Positions 7,088-12,858 of a stretch of DNA of 12,858 nt are shown in pieces. Source of the DNA: Planctomycetota bacterium (GTDB lineage: Bacteria; Planctomycetota; Brocadiia; JAJRTI01); the NCBI GenBank assembly GCA_024278415.1, contig JAJRTI010000608.1:1-12858 (forward strand), read 5' to 3'. The notes under the pieces are model-generated. The model did not search any database. It was not told the origin of the DNA and saw only the letters and a list, made by a program, of their open reading frames with translations. The stretch's first letter is position 1. The number at the start of each line of letters is the position of its first letter. The position numbers and the translations under genes were made by a program.

Positions 7088-8203
7088 ATGGACAAGGTGA
7101 AAGTCGCGGTCATTGGCTGTGGCGGTATCAGTCGCGCCCACTTCAATGGGCACGCCGCGTGCCCCGGCGCGGAGGTGGTGTATGCCGTCGACGTGGACGA
7201 GGCGAAAGCCCAGGAGAAGGCCCAAGTCATGGGTTGCAAGTGGCACACGGACTACCTCGCAATTCTCGACGAGGTCGACGCCGTGGACATCTGCACGCCG
7301 GTGCACTTGCACGCGTCGATGACGGTTGAGGCCGCGCGCCGCGGCAAGCACGTGCTGACCGAGAAGATCATGGCCCGCACGCTGCCCGAAGCGCGTTGGA
7401 TGATCGAAGAGGCGGACAAGGCCGGCGTTATCTTCATGGTTGCGTTCGTGCTGCGCTATCGGCCCGAGTTCGCGCTGATGAGCGACTACTGCCAAAGCGG
7501 CAAGATTGGCGGCATTCGCCAGGGCTACATCCACACCATGCAGAACATGGCCAAGCCAGCCATCTGGCGCCAGAACCCCTACGACTTACCCATGGGCGCG
7601 TTCCTCTCCCACGGCTGCCACTACGTGGACCAGCTTCAGTGGTGCATGGGCGACATCGTCGAGACCGCGAACGTGAGCCACGCGAAGACTCTCGGCGAGA
7701 TCATCCCCGGGGGCGATGACACGAACTGCGCCATCTTCCGCCACGCCAATGGCGCGGTGTCCGGTTACATCGAGAGTTGGGCGATCCCCTACCGCTGCGC
7801 CGGCATCCGCTTCGAGGTCTATGGCACAGAGGGCACGCTTCAACTTGTGTACCACCTCGACGGCAAACGCATCGTGACACTCGTCAACAACGAGGGCTGC
7901 AACGACATCTTCGAATTCGACCCGTCCAAGCAAGACCACATGGACGCATTCGGCGGGGCCAAAGACATGCAAGGCCAGATCGCGCACTTCATCGAGTGCG
8001 TGCAGAAGGGCGAGCAGCCGCTCACGCACGGCCGGGAGGGCATCAAGCCCATGGCTGTGATCCTCGCGGCAACCGCGGCCGAGGAGGAGGGCAAGATGCT
8101 GAAGGTGGAGGAATTCGTGAACCGGCCCGAGAACACCAAGCCTTGGGACGAGGCCGAGTTCCGCAAGTGGGTCGAGGAGAAGTACAACTGGCCGCGATCG
8201 TAA
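7088..8203 (+). CDS. Gfo/Idh/MocA-family NAD(P)-dependent oxidoreductase
   Basis: The family oxidises or reduces sugars, inositols and related polyols using NAD(P). At 371 residues it has the usual length. The N-terminal Rossmann fold begins VAVIGCGGISRAH (7-18), with Asp35 after the second strand suggesting NAD preference. The TPVHLHASM strand and the TEKIMA motif follow, with Lys93 at the expected catalytic position. In this motif the usual EKP reads EKI. The C-terminal domain has GCHYVDQLQWCMG, placing the likely catalytic His178 and Asp181. There is no signal peptide, so it is cytoplasmic. It is transcribed alone from a strong promoter and ends at a hairpin terminator. The substrate cannot be told; planctomycete-like genomes carry dozens of paralogues. 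Confidence 0.95.
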   Translation: MDKVKVAVIGCGGISRAHFNGHAACPGAEVVYAVDVDEAKAQEKAQVMGCKWHTDYLAILDEVDAVDICTPVHLHASMTVEAARRGKHVLTEKIMARTLPEARWMIEEADKAGVIFMVAFVLRYRPEFALMSDYCQSGKIGGIRQGYIHTMQNMAKPAIWRQNPYDLPMGAFLSHGCHYVDQLQWCMGDIVETANVSHAKTLGEIIPGGDDTNCAIFRHANGAVSGYIESWAIPYRCAGIRFEVYGTEGTLQLVYHLDGKRIVTLVNNEGCNDIFEFDPSKQDHMDAFGGAKDMQGQIAHFIECVQKGEQPLTHGREGIKPMAVILAATAAEEEGKMLKVEEFVNRPENTKPWDEAEFRKWVEEKYNWPRS

Positions 8204-8229
8204 CCGCCCATCGCCACCAGCACCCACAG

Positions 8230-8257
8230 CAGCCGAGGCCCCTCGCCTCGGCTGTTT
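8230..8257 (+). terminator. Intrinsic terminator after the oxidoreductase
   Basis: CAGCCGAGG (8230-8238) pairs perfectly with CCTCGGCTG (8246-8254) across a 7-base loop and is followed by TTT. The T-tract is short, but the GC-rich stem is strong and sits 26 bases after the stop codon. There is no T run in the opposite direction, so it serves the plus-strand gene. Confidence 0.7.
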
Positions 8258-8270
8258 CGCAGGGCTCGCC

Positions 8271-9668
8271 CTATCCGCCCTTGTTCTCCGACCGCAGGGC
8301 ACGGACCATGCTGCGAAGCTTGCGAGAGAGCGCCCCCGGATTGTCGTAGCGCTCCTTGGGCGATTTGGCGAGCATCTTCATGAGCAACTCGTCCACGCCG
8401 CGCGGCACCTCCTCGTTCACAGTGCTCGGCGGCGCCACGTCCTGCCGCATCACCAAGTCCCGCATCCCTTCCACGTCTTCCGAGTCGATCGGGGGCACGC
8501 CACAGATCATATGGTAGAGCGTTGCGCCAAGGGAATAGATATCGGACGTGATATCCAACTTGCGGCCTTCGAGCCGCTCCGGCGCGGTATAGCGTAGGTA
8601 CGCCAACTGCCGGCCCGGCCGCATGCGCGCCAGCATGGCTTCGGGCACCGGGCCGAAGTCGGTCAGCCTCGCATGTCCGTTCCGGTCCACAAGGATGTTC
8701 CCAGGGTGCACGTCCCCGTGCACGAGGTTCTGCTGGAGCGCGTGGTGGAGCGCCCGTGCGGCGTGGCAGGCGATGTAGAGCGCGTCCGGGACCATCAGCC
8801 GCTTATGCTTGAGCAAGAGTTCTCGCACGCTGTCGCCCGTCACCAACTCCATGGTGACGTAGTACAGGTTGCCGTCCTGTCCGAGATCGTAGATCGCGAC
8901 CACGTGCGGATGCGACACAATGCCCGAAAGCCGAGCCCGGCCGATCATCTGATCAAGGATTTCGTCCGTCGTCTCCGGCCCACGCGCCAGCAGCCGGAGG
9001 GCCACGAGCCGGTCCATGGACAGTTGCTTCGCTCGGTACACTTTTCCCATGGGCCCCTCGGCGATCATTTCCACGATTTCACAACCCGCCACAGTCTGTC
9101 CGGCCAACGGGTCGATGCTGGGGTGCGTGTCCATCAGCTTCGCTTCGGCCTCGTCGTCCGCCTCCTCATCCGATGGGTGTAACTCCTCCTCGACGAGTTC
9201 AACGTCGGCAAACTCCCCGGCACAAATATTACAGTACACGCCGGAGCCAATCTCGCGCGCGTCGCCTCGCCTCAGATCGGCCTCAACGATCGCCCTGCCG
9301 CATTCCGAGCACAGCATGATCCGCGGGTGTTCGTCGCTGCTGCCCACCTCGCCGCCAGCGGCCGCATCTTCCTCGCCATAGCCCTCAAAGAGTACTGTGG
9401 TGAAGCCCAGGTGGAACGCGCCGCCATCATCCAACACGAACTCGTCCACTCGCTTGCCGTCCACGTACGTGCCGTTGCTGCTGTTCAGATCCGTCAGATT
9501 GCACTTGCTGCCGGCCAACTCGACCTGGCAATGGATCCTCGAGATCTTAGTGTCCGGGATACAGATATCGTTGGACGGACTCCTCCCCACGGTTAGCACG
9601 CGCCCTTCTTCGAGAGCAAAGGTGCTGCCCTTGCTCTTGCCGCTTGTGAATCGCAATCGATACGGCAT
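8271..9668 (-). CDS. FHA - zinc ribbon - degenerate Ser/Thr kinase (probable pseudokinase)
   Basis: This is a cytoplasmic signalling protein of 465 residues. An N-terminal FHA domain (about 1-97) keeps its phosphothreonine-binding residues (Gly28-Arg29, Ser43, His46, Asn65-Gly66-Thr67). A zinc ribbon follows (Cys120, Cys123, Cys146, Cys149), then an acidic linker (about 157-185). The kinase fold (about 193-455) has lost key residues: the VAIK Lys is Arg225, the helix-C Glu aligns with Arg244, HRD reads HGD (317-319), and the catalytic-loop Lys is His321. The first Gly of the glycine loop is Ala203. Asp319, Asn324 and DFG (337-339) remain. It could be catalytically dead or atypical; a binding or scaffold role is likely. 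The kinase part resembles the intact kinase upstream. ATG 9668 has GGAG six bases away. Confidence 0.93.
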   Translation of the reverse strand: MPYRLRFTSGKSKGSTFALEEGRVLTVGRSPSNDICIPDTKISRIHCQVELAGSKCNLTDLNSSNGTYVDGKRVDEFVLDDGGAFHLGFTTVLFEGYGEEDAAAGGEVGSSDEHPRIMLCSECGRAIVEADLRRGDAREIGSGVYCNICAGEFADVELVEEELHPSDEEADDEAEAKLMDTHPSIDPLAGQTVAGCEIVEMIAEGPMGKVYRAKQLSMDRLVALRLLARGPETTDEILDQMIGRARLSGIVSHPHVVAIYDLGQDGNLYYVTMELVTGDSVRELLLKHKRLMVPDALYIACHAARALHHALQQNLVHGDVHPGNILVDRNGHARLTDFGPVPEAMLARMRPGRQLAYLRYTAPERLEGRKLDITSDIYSLGATLYHMICGVPPIDSEDVEGMRDLVMRQDVAPPSTVNEEVPRGVDELLMKMLAKSPKERYDNPGALSRKLRSMVRALRSENKGG

Positions 9669-9674
9669 GGCTTA

Positions 9675-9734
9675 CTCCATTGCAACAAGCAGGCTGACAC
9701 GCACAACTATAGTCATCCCCATCTGCAATGTCAA
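9675..9734 (-). promoter_or_regulatory. Promoter and ribosome binding site of the FHA-kinase gene
   Basis: On the minus strand, perfect TTGACA (9734-9729), a 17-bp spacer and TATAGT (9711-9706) form one of the best promoters in the window. The predicted start is near 9699, giving a 31-base leader with GGAG (9678-9675) before the ATG. It lies within the 96-bp gap after the upstream kinase gene, so this gene can be expressed independently. Confidence 0.68.
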
Positions 9735-9764
9735 TCTTCAGTTTCTCGCCTTCCGCGAAACGAA

Positions 9765-11771
9765 TCATTTTGGCTCAACAGCCAGCGCCTTCACCACGCG
9801 GAACCCGCAGTCGGGGTAGGCCTCACTCGGCGCCCGCAACTCGCGAGCCGCGCACGTCACACGCTCCGGTGGATCATGCCAACAGCCCCCCTTGACAACC
9901 TTCTTGCCGCCCTCGCCATCGTCAGCCGTCCACTCCCACACGTTCCCCACCATGTCGTAGCAGCCGTACGGAGAGCGGCCGCCAAAGAAGGTGCCCACCG
10001 GCCCAGGGCCTTGTCCATTCGACTTTGCGCACAGACAACGATCGTTCGAGAAGCTATCGCCCCAAGGGTAACGGCGCTTCTCCAAGCCGCGGGCCGCAAG
10101 CTCCCACTCCGCAGCCGTGGGCAGCCGGCCGCCACGCCACTTCGCGTACGCGGCCGCGTCCTCCCACGACACATGTGTCACTGGGGAATCCAAGTCATCT
10201 TTGCTTTGGGGCCTGGCCTCCCAATGGGGCGGCGATGGACGGCTCGTGGCCAGCACAAACTCCCCGAATTGCTTGTTGGTCACCGGGTTCTCGTCGATGT
10301 AAAACGGCGCAATATCCACGGGCTCAGGCTCCTGGCCGTCCACGGCCGCCATGGGCACAAACTCGCCGCCGGGCACGAACACCATCCAGTCTGGACAATC
10401 GAGCACCGGCGGCACATCGACAAGCCCGCCATACTGAGCGTCTCTCTCCGCGGCACGAGCAAACGCTTGATGCGCACCAGCATAGTCCCCGCTCGTAAGC
10501 AGCAACAAGCCCGTCTTCGCATGAAACTCGGCTGAATCGCCGTTGCCGGCAAACTCCCCCAGCCGGACACATAGCCGGCGAAGGCTTGGCGCGTCTCCGC
10601 CGGCGATGGCAATGCAACTGGACCGCAGGCGAGCAAACGACCGCAAGACTTCCAAACGGGCCTTCACCTCCGGCCCGTGCCCCCCCACCCAACGGGCCTG
10701 CGGCATCCAAAACGGCGCGCTTCCCGCCGCCACGCGCGGGGTGCGCCCCGCCAGGAAATCCTCCATGTCCAGCACCAACTGGTCCACGGTCTGGTACCGG
10801 TCATTGGGGTCGCGGCCCAGCATCTTGCCGATGAGCAGACAGAGGTCGTCGGACAACGACGGGTTCACAACTTTCGGCCACTTGAGGGGGTGCAGCAGAT
10901 GCTTGCTCAAAATGATCGCGCGCGTCGCGCCGTTGAACGGCACTTCGCCAACGACCATCCGGTAGAGCGTCGCGCCCAGTGAGTAGAGGTCGCTGCGCAC
11001 GTCCGGCAAACGCTTGCTCTCGACTTGCTCCGGCGACATGTAGAACGGCGTGCCCACTGCGGTCCCTGGCTGGTCCAACGACTCCGACGCCTCGTCCTTC
11101 ACGTCGATGGCCAGCCCTAAGTCGCACAGCTTCGCTACGCCGGCGTTGGTGATCATGATGTTGCCAGGCTTCACGTCACGATGGACGATGTGCTCGCCCC
11201 AGAGTGCGCCGATCGCTTGGGCGATCTGCATGGCGAGGGTGACCGCGCGGCGCTCGCCGATTGCGCCATCCTTCAGAATAAGGTCGTGTAGCGTACGGCC
11301 CTTCACATACTCCATGGCAAAGAAGAAGACCGCGTCCGATTCGCCCATGTCGAAGCCTTGGATCACGTGCGGGTGGCTCACGCGCCCGATCCATCGCGCC
11401 TCGCGCTTCATGCGCCGGATGTGGCTCCGGTTTTCCACAGGCGTGACCTTGAGCGCGACGATACGGTCCATGCTGAGTTGCCGCGCGCGGTACACGTTAC
11501 CCATGCCCCCGCGTCCGATGCGTTCCAAGATTTTAAACCCAGGGATGTACGGCTCGTCTTGCGAGTCATAGTACCCCTGCCGGCGCAACGTCTCTCGGAT
11601 CTCGCCCCGCGTCATCACTCCCTTGTACCTCAACACTTCGCCCAGCCGTTTTGCCATGCCCATGTCCGCCATCGCTTGTTGAGCGGACAGTCCCTCCTCG
11701 ACTTGCTGGGGCTTCACAAACCCTAGCTCCTCCGCGACCTCACCGAACTTTTTCTGTTCCTCGTCGGCCAT
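9765..11771 (-). CDS. Ser/Thr protein kinase with MshEN-like N-terminus and C-terminal FGE/SUMF1-like domain
   Basis: This 668-residue protein kinase has no membrane segment. The N-terminus (about 8-65) contains two repeats, FGEVAEELGFV...Q and RLGEVLRYKGVM...RRQ, resembling the paired motif of MshEN/type II secretion ATPase N-termini, a fold that can bind c-di-GMP. The kinase domain (about 80-355) is canonical: IGRGGMGNVY, VALK with Lys108, helix-C Glu124, HRDVKPGN (197-204), then DLG (217-219) in place of DFG. A middle helical stretch with a TPR-like look follows (about 395-450). The C-terminus (about 459-663) is FGE/SUMF1-like (MVFVPGGEF, then PVTHVSWEDAAAY, RLPTAAEWELAARG, GNVWEWTAD and GFR). 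The Cys pair of true formylglycine-generating enzymes is not visible, so this domain probably binds rather than modifies. It has its own promoter. Confidence 0.94.
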   Translation of the reverse strand: MADEEQKKFGEVAEELGFVKPQQVEEGLSAQQAMADMGMAKRLGEVLRYKGVMTRGEIRETLRRQGYYDSQDEPYIPGFKILERIGRGGMGNVYRARQLSMDRIVALKVTPVENRSHIRRMKREARWIGRVSHPHVIQGFDMGESDAVFFFAMEYVKGRTLHDLILKDGAIGERRAVTLAMQIAQAIGALWGEHIVHRDVKPGNIMITNAGVAKLCDLGLAIDVKDEASESLDQPGTAVGTPFYMSPEQVESKRLPDVRSDLYSLGATLYRMVVGEVPFNGATRAIILSKHLLHPLKWPKVVNPSLSDDLCLLIGKMLGRDPNDRYQTVDQLVLDMEDFLAGRTPRVAAGSAPFWMPQARWVGGHGPEVKARLEVLRSFARLRSSCIAIAGGDAPSLRRLCVRLGEFAGNGDSAEFHAKTGLLLLTSGDYAGAHQAFARAAERDAQYGGLVDVPPVLDCPDWMVFVPGGEFVPMAAVDGQEPEPVDIAPFYIDENPVTNKQFGEFVLATSRPSPPHWEARPQSKDDLDSPVTHVSWEDAAAYAKWRGGRLPTAAEWELAARGLEKRRYPWGDSFSNDRCLCAKSNGQGPGPVGTFFGGRSPYGCYDMVGNVWEWTADDGEGGKKVVKGGCWHDPPERVTCAARELRAPSEAYPDCGFRVVKALAVEPK

Positions 11772-11810
11772 GTCTACTTCGATGGAAACGAAACCGCCAT
11801 GCTCCTTTGT

Positions 11811-11838
11811 ATTCTACCAAGGCCAGCCTCAAGGTCAA
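11811..11838 (-). promoter_or_regulatory. Sigma70-type promoter of the kinase-FGE gene
   Basis: On the minus strand, TTGACC (11838-11833), a 16-bp spacer and TAGAAT (11816-11811), each five of six to consensus. The predicted start near 11804 gives a leader of about 33 bases. No strong ribosome binding site precedes the ATG at 11771; only a GAAG-like stretch is seen. Confidence 0.58.
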
Positions 11839-11885
11839 CGCCGCAGAGCCGCCCACGCTCCTGCGCAGAAACCGCGCGTGCGCTC

Positions 11886-11914
11886 TTGAGGAGTTTCGGC
11901 CCGCGGCCTACAAT
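11886..11914 (+). promoter_or_regulatory. Promoter of the enolase-superfamily gene, placing transcription at its ATG
   Basis: TTGAGG (11886-11891), a 17-bp spacer and TACAAT (11909-11914). Six bases separate the -10 from the ATG, so the predicted first transcribed base is the A of the ATG at 11921. Its -35 lies about 47 bp from that of the divergent kinase promoter. Confidence 0.52.
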
Positions 11915-11920
11915 CTTCTC

Positions 11921-12858
11921 ATGCAATCCAACATCAAGATTATCGACATTCGTACTGACTTCGAGACCCTCGAGCGCCGCAGCGCGTTTCATTTCGCCAA
12001 GGGCACAATGACGCGCAACCTCGTCGCCAACGTCGCCGCGACGGTCGCCACCCGGGGCGGCGCGGAGGCCACGGGCCACGGCAGCATCCACTTGGCCGGC
12101 CCTTGGGCCTTCCCTTCCGCGGCTGTCGAGCGCAGCCAGAAGCTCGCGGCCATGCGCGAGACGGTACAACGGCTGGCGCAAGTGGTTGGCGAGAACACCG
12201 ACTTCGCCCATCCGATCGATATCTATTGGGTGCATCGCGAGAGCATTCATAATGCCGCGGAACGTGCGGCCCGGGAGCTGGGCCTCGCGGAGCCGCTGCC
12301 GCACCTCGCGGCTTACGTTTGCTACGCGGCCCTCGACATGGCGCTGCTCGACGCGTTCGGCCGCGCCAATGGCGCGAGCACGTACGCGTGCCTTGGCCCG
12401 GCGCATTGCCCCTACGACCTCAGCCACTACCTGGGCGAGGCGTTCAGGAGAAAATATGTGTCGGACTTCATCGCCCCTGCGCCAAGGCCCGCCGTAGCTT
12501 TTGCCCACACGGTCGGCGAGTCGGATCCGCTGACGGACGCCGACCTCACCGGCGACGAACCTGACGACGGTCTGCCGACCACGCTGGAGCAATGGATCGC
12601 GCATGACGGGCCGAAGAACTTCAAGCTGAAACTCAGCGCCGGTGACCTCTGCGCCGCGGTCGACCGCACCGCAGAGGTCTTCGCACTTGCCCGGCCTGTT
12701 GGCGGCAAACTGACCGCAGATTTCAACGAGGCATGCGGCGACGCGGCGTGGCTCGTGGAGTACCTGCGCAAGCTCCGGGACCGCTCCCCCGGCGCATTCG
12801 ACGCACTGCTCTACGTGGAGCAGCCCTTCGATCGCAACGCGGACGTTGAAGCGGATGA
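11921..12858 (+). CDS. Enolase-superfamily enzyme, mandelate racemase/muconate lactonizing type (3' end outside window)
   Basis: The frame is open for 312 codons to the window edge. The superfamily abstracts a proton alpha to a carboxylate using Mg2+. The N-terminal capping domain opens with a beta strand typical of the family (IKIIDIRTDF). In the barrel the general-base motif KLK is seen (Lys235 and Lys237), followed by the first Mg ligand in TADFNEA (Asp267) and the second in YVEQPF (Glu300). The third ligand would lie beyond the edge. The KxK pattern points to the muconate-lactonizing / o-succinylbenzoate synthase / dipeptide epimerase side rather than the mandelate racemase side. The substrate is unknown. 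No ribosome binding site precedes ATG 11921. The frame is open upstream, but the family N-terminus and the promoter position fit this start. Confidence 0.88.
   Translation, partial: MQSNIKIIDIRTDFETLERRSAFHFAKGTMTRNLVANVAATVATRGGAEATGHGSIHLAGPWAFPSAAVERSQKLAAMRETVQRLAQVVGENTDFAHPIDIYWVHRESIHNAAERAARELGLAEPLPHLAAYVCYAALDMALLDAFGRANGASTYACLGPAHCPYDLSHYLGEAFRRKYVSDFIAPAPRPAVAFAHTVGESDPLTDADLTGDEPDDGLPTTLEQWIAHDGPKNFKLKLSAGDLCAAVDRTAEVFALARPVGGKLTADFNEACGDAAWLVEYLRKLRDRSPGAFDALLYVEQPFDRNADVEAD

Noticed and set aside
8271..11771. Possible diversity-generating retroelement target, because of the SUMF1/C-lectin-like C-terminus
   Set aside because: No reverse transcriptase, template repeat or A-biased variable repeat is visible in the window.
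11774..11800. Eight-residue leader ORF (MAVSFPSK) before the kinase-FGE gene
   Set aside because: Its AAAGGAG is only one base from the ATG, and the predicted transcription start removes most of that site. There is no regulatory signature in the peptide.
11774..12604. 276-codon minus-strand open frame
   Set aside because: It lies exactly antisense to the enolase-superfamily gene, whose motifs are clear. Long antisense frames are expected in GC-rich DNA.

Overview
The window is about 12.9 kb of GC-rich bacterial DNA with nine genes, two of them cut by the window edges. The family mix suggests a Gram-negative, LPS-making, planctomycete-like or candidate-phylum bacterium such as Hydrogenedentota or Armatimonadota. 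It includes a DUF6785/DUF6784 membrane protein, an LptF/LptG permease, a Gfo/Idh/MocA oxidoreductase, a Ser/Thr kinase fused to an FGE/SUMF1-type domain, and an FHA-kinase. The lineage is inferred from gene content only. I see no insertion sequence, tRNA, rRNA, CRISPR array or phage gene.

Layout. At 1-1609 (+) the tail of a TPR-like protein is translationally coupled to a soluble GAF sensor histidine kinase. At 1684-4845 (-) an LptG-like LPS-export permease has a strong sigma70-type promoter and is followed by a large polytopic DUF6785/DUF6784 protein. At 5075-5887 (+) there is a PlsC-like acyltransferase with unusual catalytic motifs. It converges on a two-TM diguanylate cyclase at 5900-6754 (-). 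A 333-bp intergenic region with divergent promoter candidates and two inverted repeats leads into a Gfo/Idh/MocA oxidoreductase at 7088-8203 (+), which ends in a hairpin terminator. At 8271-11771 (-) two Ser/Thr-kinase-like genes lie in tandem. The upstream one is a canonical kinase with an N-terminal MshEN-like module and a C-terminal FGE/SUMF1-like domain. The downstream one is FHA, zinc ribbon and a degenerate kinase fold, probably a pseudokinase, with its own promoter. At 11921 (+) an enolase-superfamily gene begins, apparently from a leaderless transcript, and runs off the right edge.

Themes. Signalling dominates: a histidine kinase, a diguanylate cyclase, a Ser/Thr kinase and an FHA-pseudokinase. 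Envelope genes (LPS export, lipid acylation, polytopic membrane protein) and sugar/acid catabolism (oxidoreductase, enolase superfamily) make up the rest. The most distinctive possibility is a two-gene phospho-signalling module at 8271-11771 in which the active kinase may sense c-di-GMP and its partner reads phosphothreonine. This is inference from motifs and has not been shown.

Promoters were found by eye. Several match the -35/-10 consensus well with 16-17 bp spacers, which suggests an ordinary sigma70-type housekeeping sigma factor.
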